Below, piece after piece: positions 1-8,838 of a DNA stretch of 25,591 nucleotides (the stretch's first letter is position 1; each line of letters starts with the position of its first letter). The stretch lies in assembly GCA_905221605.1 (NCBI GenBank), contig CAJNDS010000711.1, forward strand, positions 57,611-83,201. Reading direction: 5' to 3'. The position numbers and the translations under genes were made by a program. The DNA comes from Symbiodinium natans (taxonomy: Eukaryota > Sar > Dinophyceae > Suessiales > Symbiodiniaceae). Below the pieces are notes generated by a model, which saw only the letters and a list, made by a program, of their open reading frames with translations, was not told the DNA's origin and did no database searches.

Positions 1-470
1 GCACGCTTGGTACGGCTTAAAAGAAGCGGTGGGGGGTTGGGGGGGGGCGCAGCCCCCCCCCATTTGCAAACACCATGCTCACATGATGGGTGTCAACAAG
101 TTTCTTGGGCTTTGAAGCACGCTCTGCACAGCTTAAAAAAAGCGGGGGGCGCCAGCCCCCCCCCCAATTTGCAAACACAATGCTCACACGATGTTTTTCC
201 ACTAGTTTCTTGGGCTTTGAAGCACGCTTGGTACGGCTTAAAAGAAGCGGGGGGTTGGGGGGGGTGCAGCCCCCCCCACCATTTGCAAACACCCTGCTCA
301 CATGATGGGTGTCAACAAGTTTCTTGGGCTTTGAAGCACGCACGCTCTGCACGGCTTAAAAAAAAAACAAAAAAAGCGGGGGGGTTGGGGGGGGCGCAGC
401 CCCCCCCATTTGCAAACACAATGCTCACACGATGTTTTTCAACTAGTTTCTTGGGATTCGAAGCACGCTT
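1..470. repeat. Dimeric about 110-bp satellite, array 1 (truncated by window start)
   Basis: Monomers of 105-127 bp alternate between two types: one with GCTTGGTACGGCTTAAAAGAAGC, the other with CTCTGCACGGCTTAAAAAAAGC. Both then run through a G-tract, a GGGGGGGC-GCA-GCCCCCCC hairpin and ATTTGCAAACAC, and share TTTCTTGGGCTTTGAAGCACGC. Open frames on both strands here are repeat artefacts. Confidence 0.93.
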
Positions 471-634
471 CCTTTCTTCCTTCCTTGCTTCCTTCCTTTC
501 TTCCTTCCTTTCTTCCTTCCTTGTTTCCTTCCTTTCTTCCTTCCCTCCTTTCTTCCTTCCTTCCTTCCTTCCTTCCTTGTTTTCTTCCTTTCTTTCATCC
601 TTCCTTCCTTCCTTTCTTTCCTTCTTTCCTTCTA
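471..634. repeat. (TTCC)n polypyrimidine tract
   Basis: Nearly pure TTCC/TTTC repeat following the satellite array. The same tract recurs in the second copy at 6436-6592. Confidence 0.95.
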
Positions 635-837
635 AAACGTACCAGAAATAACGCTTTCCTATGAAACCACAGAGAAATTACTGTTTTTCGTACCAAAAAC
701 CACGAAAATGCATCAAATCCTTTGAAAATATGGAGGGAATGGTGGTTTTCTTAGGAAAAACCAAGAAAATCGACCAAAAAAAGAAAAAAGGCCCAAACAA
801 AAAAAAAAAAGACCCAAAAAAAATAGGCCCTCCGTTT
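635..837. repeat. Element right flank, copy 1
   Basis: Closely matches 6594-6797 with few substitutions, including the A-rich end (cgaccaaaaa...aggccctccg). Similarity stops at about 836, where copy 1 continues into gaaccctgcatag and copy 2 into telomere repeats; this defines an element border. Confidence 0.85.
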
Positions 838-1192
838 TGAACCCTGCATAGTGAGTCCGAAGCTCACATGTCAATCGTGAGAACCGCTGTGCTTGCTTCT
901 CGAAGAACGGAGGAGCAAAGAAGGTTACACAACCACGCAGCTTAAAGCTCACCCACTGGTTGCACGTGTATACTAGTGTATATATATATATATTTTTTTA
1001 TTTATTTATTTATACATATATATATATATATATCATCTTCATAGAAACTATAAACCCGATAGAGCCCCGAGTCCCTAAACCCCGAAACCCCTGAAATTCC
1101 AATACCTATCCCAAGAACTCCCTCTTTCGGGGTTCCTCCTTTCTTCCTCAGGGTTGCTGCAGCTACTCAGATAGCCCGGTACGTCGACTTCT
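838..1192. other. Spacer with AT microsatellite
   Basis: Mostly unique; contains a (TA)n/TTTA stretch at about 978-1033. The minus strand is open across 840-950 (FAPPFFEKQAQRFSRLT in one frame), but alternative frames are also open and no splice borders are convincing, so no gene is called. Confidence 0.5.
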
Positions 1193-1430
1193 GGGGTTAG
1201 GGTTTAGGATTCCGCTTCTTGCTCTTTGAAGCTTAGGGTTTAGGGAACCCCCTGCCCAAACCCTAAACCCTCAACCCTCAACCCTGAACCCGCCCCCAAC
1301 AGAAGTAACATCGTCCAGGCGGCATCCATGGCTGCCGGAGTGAACTGGGTAATGGCCCAATGAAGGGCGCTTGCGTAGCTGTACGACCACCTGATGTTTA
1401 GGGTTTAGGGTTTCGGCTTAGCTCAGATGC
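1193..1430. repeat. Short telomere-type repeats around the channel exon
   Basis: CCCTAAA/CCCTCAA units at about 1250-1292 and TTTAGGG units at 1394-1412 bracket the exon at 1324-1390 on either side in opposite orientation. Confidence 0.8.
1324..1390 (-). CDS. Cation-channel pore exon (KCNH/CNG-like), isolated
   Basis: 67 nt. Acceptor catcag|G next to TTTAGGG repeats; possible donor GGAT|GC (1323-1322), the same context as transporter exon E. Encodes WSYSYASALHWAITQF followed by TPAAMD. The arrangement Y..(S/A)LHW..TQFTPA resembles the S5-S6 pore loop of cyclic-nucleotide-binding-domain channels (SLYWA.TT..TVGYG) in the modified form I recall from dinoflagellate channels. No GYG filter is present. 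Flanking exons were not identified, so this could be one exon of a gene running left from here, or a fragment. Confidence 0.5.
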
Positions 1431-1904
1431 TCATAGCAAGGGCTACCCCTTCGGTGGCGGTTCAGGGTACGTTTAGGCCCAAGTTGAGAGACCTACTGAT
1501 TTCTCGATGATCCTCTCTAAACTAAAGACGGGTCGGCTGTCTGAGAAACCTGCCCCGCCTCCCCACCCCCCCCCCCCCCCACCACAATCGAGGTACCAAT
1601 CACTCAAGCCCGAAAACCCCAAACACTAGACCCGCCCCAAAACATCAATTCCCCCCCCCCCCCCCCCCGCCTCACCCACCCACAACCTGAAAACACCCAA
1701 AGCCCAGGTGACAAGCTCCAGACCCCCCCCCGGCCCCCAAAAGAATCCAAAAGCAAAAGCCCTTCAAAAAAAACTTGAAACCCTAAAACACCCCTGAAAA
1801 CCCCCCAAAAAAGCTCCAGAAAGCGCCCTTTTTAAAGCCCCCGACAGCTGTAGCTACAGCCCCTCCGCCTTTCCATTTCGGACTAAGAGTTCAAGGACAT
1901 TTGA
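1431..1904. other. C-rich spacer
   Basis: Poly-C runs at about 1565-1580 and 1651-1668, degenerate CCCTAAA-like stretches, and short mixed sequence. A plus-strand acceptor/donor pair (ctacag| at about 1861, GAG|gtaagg at about 1905) encloses 45 nt but leaves more than one frame open; no gene is called. Confidence 0.4.
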
Positions 1905-2190
1905 GGTAAGGTTTAGGGTTTAGGGTTTAGGGTTTAGGGCTTAGGGCTTAGGGCTTAGGGCTTAGGGCTTAGGGCTTAGGGCTTAGGGCTTAGGGTTTAG
2001 GGTTTAGGGTTTAGGGTTTAGGGTTTAGGGTTTAGGGTTTAGGGTTTAGGGTTTAGGGTTTAGGGTTTAGGGTTTAGGGTTTAGGGTGTAGGGTGTAGGG
2101 TGTAGGGTTGAGGGTTGAGGGTTGAAGGGTTTAGGGTTTAGGGTGTAGGGTTTAGGGTTTAGGGTTTAGCGTTTAGGGTTAGGCTGTTTA
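1905..2190 (+). repeat. TTTAGGG array with CTTAGGG, TGTAGGG and TTGAGGG sub-blocks
   Basis: About 280 bp of heptamers. A homogeneous CTTAGGG block (about 1937-1992) and short runs of TGTAGGG and TTGAGGG lie within TTTAGGG, so variants spread locally after the array formed. Confidence 0.97.
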
Positions 2191-2397
2191 AGGTTGGGGG
2201 GCTGCGCCCACCATCCCCTAAACGTTAGAGGTAATTACAACTACTTTGGGGGGTGCCTTGAAGATGCGACATTTTAGTCGCAAAGCGGGCCAAAGACCAG
2301 AAGACACGCTTGGGCAAGTGGAGCGTTTACACAACCACCGGGCGCTGGAAAGCTTGAAGCGGTTGCGGCTTTAGAATCGAACTCACGACTACCATCC
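2191..2397. other. Unique spacer
   Basis: All three frames on several strands stay open, so it is uninformative for coding. It lies between TTTAGGG (left) and CCCTAAA (right), the arrangement seen inside introns. Confidence 0.4.
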
Positions 2398-2535
2398 CTG
2401 AACCCTAAACCCTAAACCCTAAACCCATGCATCTTCATCCAAAGGACGGCGCGCCCTCGAAGCCATACACCTTCACCCAGGTCACAGCCTTGGACCATGT
2501 GCTTGGACTGGGCTTTTTGGGGTTTAGGGTTTCGG
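2398..2535. other. CCCTAAA repeats plus exon-like island
   Basis: Four CCCTAAA units (2398-2428), then an 85-bp GC-rich island, then TTTAGGG at about 2520. Bracketing is as for real exons. Minus-strand frames read WSKAVTWVKVYGFEGAPSF or MVQGCDLGEGVWLRGRA after the acceptor gcccag|; the plus strand reads DGAPSKPYTFTQ between AG and GT. Strand and product undecided. Confidence 0.3.
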
Positions 2536-2599
2536 GTTTGAGGCTCACCCAAACCTTTTTTCTCAAACCAATCCTCTATAGGATCAAATTGGATCAAAG

Positions 2600-2965
2600 G
2601 CCGCGGAGGGGGGGGGGGATGGTGTGTTTATGCGAAAATGGGGTTGGCCTCTTCCTGGTTTCTGCTTATGCAGACCTTGCTGTGTGCGCGTGGGAAGCAT
2701 TGACAAGCTCGAAAGAGCAGGAGGAGGGTCGTGTGTGATTCCACTTGCCCCTTCCGATTCCCTGTGAGGGCTCTCTAGTCTATGCTATGCTCGGTCAGGT
2801 GGGGGCGATGCTTTGGCATTGGGCGTCCACCCACCAATTGCTGGCAATCTGACCTTGCTTGCTGGAACCCTCGGGCGCGCCGGGGTAGTTCAGAACGCCA
2901 ACTGGAGCTCCCAATGATTGTTATCGGAGGGGGCTGAGATGGCAGGCCGGACGCTCCCACCCTCC
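2600..2965. other. Unassigned GC-rich stretch
   Basis: No telomere repeats. The minus strand after ctccag| at about 2910 reads GVLNYPGAPEGSSKQ, protein-like but unrecognised; other frames are partly open. Confidence 0.3.
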
Positions 2966-3266
<301 letters not shown>

Positions 3267-3366
3267 NNNNNNNNNNNNNNNNNNNNNNNNNNNNNNNNNN
3301 NNNNNNNNNNNNNNNNNNNNNNNNNNNNNNNNNNNNNNNNNNNNNNNNNNNNNNNNNNNNNNNNNN
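3267..3366. other. Assembly gap of exactly 100 N
   Basis: The round number suggests a gap of unknown true size. It separates the CA repeat from a telomere-type array. Confidence 0.99.
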
Positions 3367-4600
3367 GTTTCGGGTTTAGGGTTTAGGGTTTGGGGTTTGG
3401 GGTTTGGGGTTTAGGGTTTGGGGTTTGGGTTTGGGGTTTGGGGTTTGGGGTTTAGGGTTTAGGGTTTAGGGTTTGGGGTTTGGGGTTTAGGGTTAGGGCT
3501 TTATGTCTCGGGTCCCAAGTATGGGCCCTTAATTTGGGTCCCTTGTTATAGAACCCTAAATACGCTATATGAGAAGAAGACCCATAGCTCGGATCCCTTT
3601 CAAGAAGGGTAAGGGACCATGCTCAGGGGCCATGGTTCCAACCTTGGATTGTAGGATTTAGGTCTTTCTAGGTTTAGGGTTTAGGGTTTAGGGTTTAGGG
3701 TTTAGGGTTTAGGGTTTAGGGTTTAGGGTTTAGGGTTTAGGGTTTAGGGTTTAGGGTCTGTTGCTCCGGGCGCAGGATCTTCGACATTTCTAGGTTTTAG
3801 GGGTGTTTGGGGGAACGGGGTTCAAGGCCAGCCAGGGGCTTAGGGGATCTTAGGCGGGGTTTTGGGGTCGAGGGATTTAGGCTTTTAATGCCCTAGGGTT
3901 AGGATGTTGTATGTAACACCTCAACCCTAAACCCTAAACCCTAAACCCTAGACTCTAAACCCTAAACCCTATTTGGGTTTGAGGGTTTTCTGGGGCATTT
4001 GGGGGCGTTTCAGGGCTACATGTGGTTTGGGGCTTCAGGGCTTAAGGTGTTGACGAACCAACTAACAAGTATGGAGGAGTGCTTAGGGTTCAGGTTTGCA
4101 GAGTGTTAGGTTTAGGGTTTATGGTGAACTCGACGAGTTTCCGTCTCTGTCCGTACCTATAACTTCAGCTTTTCAGGGGTCTGGGGCTTGGGGGCTAGGG
4201 TTCAGGGCTGAGGGCTAGGGCTAGAATTCAAAAAACTCGCAACCTAAAACTGGGCAGAAGCAGCTTGTCCCCTGCTGTTTTCACCATTGACCTAAACCCT
4301 TAACCCTAAACCCTGTTTAGGGTTTAGGGTTTGGGGTTTGGGGTTTGGGGTTTAGGGTCTGAATGCTGAGGCTCTTTGTCAACACCACTGCCGGCCCCCT
4401 TTTTTCCCCAGCGCCCGCTAGACGGCGGCCATGTACTGGGCTCGTGCCTCCGCGGTTTAGGGCTTAGGGTTTAGGGTTTAGGGTTAGGGGTTAGGGTTTA
4501 GGGTTTAGGGTTTAGGGCTAGGGTTTAGGGTTTCGGGTGTAGGGTTGAGGTCAAACACAAACAAGGTAACTTGGGTTTAGGGGTGTAGGGCATGTACCTT
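3367..4600. repeat. Telomere-repeat mosaic
   Basis: Blocks: TTTAGGG/TTTGGGG 3367-3500; TTTAGGG 3668-3758; CCCTAAA 3922-3972; mixed 4295-4352; TTTAGGG 4455-4552. Between them are short islands. 3760-3830 reads MSKILRPEQQ on the minus strand after cctag|. At 4391-4433 the plus strand has ccccag| and CGCG|gtttag borders enclosing PLDGGHVLGSC. Neither is assigned. 3510-3640 is a degenerate repeat related to 15545-15680 and 16445-16520. Confidence 0.7.
4113..4181 (-). other. Weak exon-like island (YGQRRKLVEF)
   Basis: After an acceptor tatag|G the minus strand reads YGQRRKLVEFT. This loosely resembles the R.G.R..W stretch that follows TM8 in SUTs, but there is no clear donor and the telomere-repeat bracketing is wrong on the left. 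The plus strand is open too. Confidence 0.18.
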
Positions 4601-4820
4601 AGTCTTTGGGTGGAGTTTTTTTTTGGGTCTTTTTTTTTTTTTTTTGGGTTTTTTTTTTTTTTTTTTGGTCGATTTCCTTGGTTTTCTCTAGGAAAAACCC
4701 TACTTTCCTTACATTTTGGACGGATTTTCTGTCATTTCCCTGAGGTTTTCGTTGGTTTTTCATAGGGCAAAACCTATTTTTTTACATTTTGGACGGATTT
4801 CCTGTAATTTCCCTTAGGTT

Positions 4821-6436
4821 GAAGCACGCTCTGCACGGCTTAAAAAAAGCGGGGGGGTTGGGGGGGGCGCAGCCCCCCCCATTTGCAAACACAATGCACA
4901 CACGATGTTTTTCAGCTAGTTTCTTGGGCTTTGAAGCACGCTTGGTACAGCTTAAAAGAAGCGGGGGGGTTGGGGGGGGCGCAGCCCCCCCCATTTGCAA
5001 TGCTCACACGATGTTTTTCAACTAGTTTCTTGGGCTTTGGGAAGCACGCTTGGTACGGCTTAAAAGAAGCGGGGGGGGTTGGGGGGGTCGGGGGCGGGGG
5101 GGTTGTGCAGCACCCCCCACATTTGCAACAACCCTGCTAAACATGATGGGTGGCAAAAGTTTTATGGGGTGTGAAGCGCGCTCTGCACGGCTTAAAAAAA
5201 AAAAAAGCGGGGGGGTTGGGGGGGGCGCAGCCCCCCCCATTTGCAAACACAATGCTCACACGATGTTTCTCAACTAGTTTCTTGGGCTATGAAGCACGCT
5301 TGCTACGGCTTAAAAGAAGCGGGGGGGGGGGTTGGGGGGGGCGCCCCCCCCCATTTGCAAACACCATGCTCACATGACGGGTGTCAACAAGTTTCTTGGG
5401 CTTTGAAGCACGCTCTGCACTGCACGGCTTGAAAAAAACGAGGTTTTCGTTCGTTTTTCCTAAGGAAACCCTCTTCTGATTACATTTTCGACGGATTTCG
5501 TCAAACGTCAAAGCGTACGTTGCTTTTCCTTAGTTTGTCCTAGGGAAAACCCTATTTGGTTCGTTTTCTTGGTTTCTATCGTTCCCTCTATATTTTCATC
5601 GGATTCATACTTTTTTTTCAACTAGTTTCTCGGGCTTTGAAGCACGCTTGGTACGGCTTAACAGAAGCGGGGGGGGGTTGGGGGGGCGCAGCCCCCCCCC
5701 CCCATTTGCAAACACCCTGCTCACATGATGGGTGTCAACAAATTTCTTGGGCTTTGAAGCACGCTCTGCACGGCTTAAAAAAAGCGGGGGGGTTGGGGGG
5801 GGCGCAGCCCCCCCCCATTTGCAAACACAATGCACACACGATGTTTTTCAACTAGTTTCTTGGGCTTTGAAGCACGCTTGGTACAGCTTAAAAGAAGCGG
5901 GGGGGTTGGGGGGGGCGCAGCCCCCCCCATTTGCAATGCTCACACGATGTTTTTCAACTAGTTTCTTGGGTTGGGAAGCACGCTTGGTACGGCTTAAAAG
6001 AAGCGGGGGGGGTTGGGGGGGGTCGCAGCCCCCCCCCATTTGCAAACACCCTGCTCACATGATGGGTGTCAACAAGTTTCTTGGGCTTTGAAGCGCGCTC
6101 TGCACGCCTTAAAAAAAGCGGGGGGGTTGGGGGGGCGCAGCCCCCCCCATTTGCAAACACAATGCTCACACGATGTTTATCAACTAGTTTCTTGGGCTTT
6201 GAAGCACGCTTGGTACGGCTTAAAAGAAGCGGGGGGGGTTGGGGGGGGGGCAGCCCCCCCCCCATTTGCAAACACAATGCTCACATGATGGGTGTCAACA
6301 AGTTTCTTGGGCTTTGAAGCACGCTCTGCACGGCTTAAAAAAAGCGGGGGGGTTGGGGGGGGCGCAGCCCCCCCCATTTGCAAACACAATGCTCACACGA
6401 TGTTTTTCAACTAGTTTCTTGGGCTTCGAAGCACGC
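4821..6436. repeat. Dimeric about 110-bp satellite, array 2
   Basis: About 13 monomers (starts near 4821, 4933, 5041, 5173, 5291, 5405, 5639, 5756, 5869, 5975, 6090, 6201, 6316) of mainly 106-118 bp, alternating the same two types as array 1. Interrupted at about 5430-5612 by sequence related to the element's left flank (ACGGATTT, GTTTTCGTT). Confidence 0.93.
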
Positions 6437-6592
6437 TTCCTTTCTTCCTTCCTTGCTTCCTTCCTTTCTTCCTTCCTTTCTTCCTTCCTTGCTTCCGTCC
6501 TTTCTTCCTTCCCTCCTTTCTTCCTTCCTTCCTTCCGTGTTTTCTTCCTTTCTTTCATCCTTGCTTCCTTCCTTTCTTTCCTTCTTTCCTTC
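6436..6592. repeat. (TTCC)n polypyrimidine tract, copy 2
   Basis: Homologous to 471-634, slightly shorter, with GCTTCC/CGTCC interruptions. Confidence 0.95.
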
Positions 6593-6794
6593 TAAAACCT
6601 ACCAGAAATAACGCTTTCCTATGAAACCACAGAGAAATTACTGTTTTTCGTACGAAAAACCACGAAAATGCATCAAATCCTTTAAAAATGTGGAGGGAAT
6701 GGTGGTTTTCTTAGGAAAAACCAGGAAAATCGACCAAAAAAAAAAAAAGGCCCAAAAAAAAAAAAAAAAAGGACCCAAAAAAATAGGCCCTCCG

Positions 6795-6895
6795 TTTAGG
6801 GTGTAGGGTTTAGGGTTTAGGGTTTAGGGTTTAGGGTTTAGGGTTTAGGGTTTAGGGTTTAGGGTTTAGGGTTCAGAGTTAAGGGCTTAGGGTTT
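6795..6895 (+). repeat. TTTAGGG array
   Basis: About 12 units immediately abutting the right end of the inverted-repeat element. Confidence 0.95.
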
Positions 6896-7350
6896 CAGAG
6901 ATGCAGCATGGGTACATTTGCTCCAGCGACACTCAAGCATGAGACGTGCGCTGGCGTCCGGTGCCGTACGTGCAACCGACAACCATCTAAGGGTGTTGTT
7001 GGTGTGAGGTTTTGAACCCTAAACCCCACACCCAAACCCGAAACCCCAAACCTCAGACCCTCACTCACCCAAACCAAGCCCGAAACCCCAAAAGCATGCA
7101 CTCGGCCCTTGTGCGGGTCCTCCTGCATCATTGCACGCCGATGTTTCCAGCCAAGAGAACCTGGGATCTGCGAGGGGGTTTGGGGATTTCGGGGGCTGTA
7201 GGGAGTTTAGAGGCGTTGGCAATGAGTACAGGGCTCAGGGAATTTAAGGAGTTTGTTTGGGGAGTTTAGGTTGGTTTGAAAGCTTAGGGTTAGGGGTTTA
7301 AGAGGCTATCGTTCCCAAACCCTAAACTGCCCTAAACCCTAAACCCTAAA
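6896..7350. other. Exon-like islands and degenerate CCCTAAA
   Basis: Island 7088-7170 lies between CCCTAAA-like and GGGTTT-like flanks; minus strand after tcgcag| reads LGWKHRRAMMQEDPHKGR, plus strand reads MHSALVRVLLHHCTPMF. Island 6896-7010: plus strand reads HETCAGVRCRTCNRQPS. No junctions proved and no family recognised. Confidence 0.3.
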
Positions 7351-7353
7351 CAC

Positions 7354-7408
7354 CTCCAAGACTCATTTCACCAAAAGTGGCCAGGACGGAAGTTACAAAG
7401 CAATCCGC
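7354..7408 (-). CDS. Candidate exon with canonical AG/GT borders
   Basis: 55 nt between ctccccag| and GGAG|gtg, telomere repeats on the left and close by on the right. Only one of three frames is open: ADCFVTSVLATFGEMSLGG. Family not recognised. It could be a C-terminal transporter exon or part of another gene. Confidence 0.38.
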
Positions 7409-7463
7409 CTGGGGAGTTCCCCCTTATACTCACAGTCCTTAATAGGGATTATTGTACTTCCTG

Positions 7464-7565
7464 GGTTTAGGGTTTTAGGGTTTAGGGGTTAGGGTTTAGG
7501 GTTGAGGGTTTAGGGTTCAGGGTTTTGGGTTTAGGGTTTAGGGTTTTGGGTTTTGGGTTTTGGGT
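7464..7565 (+). repeat. TTTAGGG/TTTTGGG repeats
   Basis: Degenerate heptamers and octamers between the foldback half at 7421-7461 and the full foldback at 7566-7650. Confidence 0.9.
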
Positions 7566-7650
7566 CCTTATACTAAGAGTCCTTCATTGTCATAGGGATT
7601 ATAGTACCCCCAATTAGCATCCCTATGAAGGACTCTTAGCACAAGGGGGA
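7566..7650. mobile_element. Foldback (MITE-like) element, CTAAGAGTCCTTCAT family
   Basis: CTAAGAGTCCTTCAT and ATAGGGAT on the left are repeated inverted as ATCCCTATGAAGGACTC + TTAG on the right, around a short loop. A left-arm-only relative lies at 7421-7461 (CCCCTTATACTCACAGTCC). Confidence 0.7.
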
Positions 7651-7659
7651 CACAGGACA

Positions 7660-7720
7660 CATCCGCCCTTTACCTCTGCGAATTCCGAAAGGAACACAAG
7701 AACCCGGGCACCCCTAGCCC
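7660..7720 (-). other. Exon-like island (GARVLVFLSEFAE)
   Basis: Between ggctag| and GCAGAG|gtaaag on the minus strand; one frame reads GARVLVFLSEFAE. All three frames are open, so support is weak. Confidence 0.25.
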
Positions 7721-7755
7721 GCAAACCCCAAAAACCATAACTACTAGTTGCTTTA

Positions 7756-7841
7756 GAACCCCCCCCCCCCACCAAAAAAAAACAAATACTGGTATTCCCT
7801 GTATTTCCTTATAAGGAAGAATATTTGTTTTGGGGGGGTTC
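7756..7841. mobile_element. Foldback element, GAACCCCCCC termini
   Basis: GAACCCCCC..AAACAAATA at the left is inverted at the right as ATATTTGTTTTGGGGGGGTTC (split by the loop), with TTCCTTATAAGGAA, itself a palindrome, near the centre. Confidence 0.65.
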
Positions 7842-7954
7842 TTCAGCAAATAGTGGATAAACCCCCCGCAACCTGAATCTTGGAACTCCATGAAACCGAG
7901 AAACCCTAAAAACCCAGAGAGAAGCAACAACTCAAAACCCCCTAAAACCGCTAT

Positions 7955-8310
7955 AGCCCCTAAACCCTAAACCCTGAAACCACGTAACCCATAAACCTCA
8001 AAACCCAAATCCTTAAACAATGACACCCTTAAACCCCTAAACCCTGAAACCTTGCAGCCCCTAAAACCGTAAACAGTATAGCCCCCTAAAGCCCCTAAAC
8101 CCTGAAACCATGAAACCCCCGAAGCCCTGAAACCCTAAACCCTGAAACCCTGAAAACCCTTAACCCTACAGCCCCTAAATCCACAAGACCCTACACACTG
8201 AACTCTAAACCCTAAACCCTGAAACCCTGAAAACCCTAAAACTTAAACCCCAAACCCTAAACCCTAAACCCCAAACCCCAAACCCTAAACCCCAAACCCT
8301 AAACCTTAAA
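7955..8310 (-). repeat. Degenerate CCCTAAA/CCCTGAA/CCCTTAA block
   Basis: Long, strongly diverged run of telomere-like units. Older-looking than the homogeneous blocks nearby. Confidence 0.85.
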
Positions 8311-8380
8311 CTCCCCAAGGACGGGTGGCCCCGGCCTGGCCGTCCAACGCACGCCCCCCGCCACGTAGCCTCGGCTGCGG
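8311..8380 (-). other. Exon-like GC-rich island
   Basis: Minus strand after ccgcag| reads RGYVAGGVRWTARPGPPV in one frame; GC donor possible (GGCCAG|GC). Flanked by CCCTAAA left and GGGTTTGGGG right. Unrecognised. Confidence 0.28.
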
Positions 8381-8580
8381 GGGTTTGGGGCTTGAGTTTA
8401 GGGGCGTGGTTTGGGGTTAAGGGTTTACGGTTTAGGGTTTAGGGTTTAGGGCTTAGCGTTAGCTGCTTAGGGTTTAGGGGCGAGGGGGGGTAGGGTTTTG
8501 GGGGCTTAGGGTTTAGGGTTCGTGGTCACGCTTTAGAGGTTTAGGGTTTTGGGGGTTACCCTAAACCCTACACCCTAAAC
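8381..8580. repeat. Mixed-orientation telomere repeats
   Basis: TTTAGGG-type to about 8550 then CCCTAAA to 8580, head-on. Confidence 0.85.
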
Positions 8581-8588
8581 CCTAAACC

Positions 8589-8646
8589 CCAAGAACTCGA
8601 ATGCATTGCACGTGCGGGTGCCCACTTGCACACTCAGACGGCCCAA
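8589..8646 (-). CDS. Candidate exon (LNEGALGRLSV)
   Basis: GC-rich island flanked by CCCTAAA on the left and TTTAGGG on the right, as for the supported exons. Acceptor atccag| at its upstream edge leaves a single open frame starting LNEGALGRLSVQVGTRTCNA. The GALG piece could correspond to SUT TM8 (GV..GALGL), but the helix is not clearly hydrophobic and no junction could be proved. Its 3' limit is a guess. Confidence 0.33.
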
Positions 8647-8679
8647 TGCCCCTTCATTCAGATCTGGATCCCTTGGTTT

Positions 8680-8747
8680 AGGGTTTCGGGTTTAGGAATT
8701 GTAGGTTTAGGGTTTAGGGTTTAGGATTCAGGGTTCAGGGTTAGGAT
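8680..8747 (+). repeat. TTTAGGG/TTCAGGG block
   Basis: About nine units between the LNEGALG island and exon H. Confidence 0.9.
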
Positions 8748-8777
8748 TTCTCAGTGGTGATTCAGGGAATCAGGTAC

Positions 8778-8838
8778 CCTTTATACCCAATTGGATTCAT
8801 TCGAGCTTCTAGGAAACACCGAAAGGTTTTTGAAATCG
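8778..8838 (-). CDS. Probable transporter exon H (loop after TM5)
   Basis: Acceptor gtgcag|CG completes a Ser codon with exon G, giving [16 protein letters not shown], which parallels SUT GS.S..YKIFPF. Only this frame is open across the island. The 3' end is unresolved: a GT donor at 8777-8776 (AAAGG|GT) and internal GC/GA options exist, and no downstream exon was matched to decide between them. Confidence 0.55.

Larger units (their letters stand above)
4612..6794. mobile_element. Satellite-bearing element bounded by inverted repeats (copy 2)
   Basis: Left end 4612-4698 (GGAG, T-tracts with GGGTCT, GGTCGATTTCCTTGG) is the inverted counterpart of the right end 6705-6794 (CCAGGAAAATCGACC, A-tracts with GGACCC, CTCC). 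Between them lie two about 75-bp ATTTTGGACGGATTT units (4675-4818), the dimeric satellite, and a (TTCC)n tract. Telomere repeats lie on both outer sides. No transposase frame is visible, so if mobile it is non-autonomous. It could instead be a satellite expanded within an older foldback. Confidence 0.55.

Noticed and set aside
7-651. Long open frames on both strands across the satellite and TTCC tract
   Set aside because: Open only because of G/C runs and repeat periodicity; the translation repeats LVSWALKHA-type units and ends in Ser/Leu/Phe runs. The same frames recur in array 2 with shifts.
1905-2190. True chromosome end
   Set aside because: Telomere-type blocks occur in both orientations over 17 kb with genes between them, and none is terminal. 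They are interstitial.
2281-2400. tRNA-like GAGTTCGATTC on the minus strand
   Set aside because: The T-loop-like sequence has no paired stem and no A-box, D-arm or acceptor stem at the required distance.
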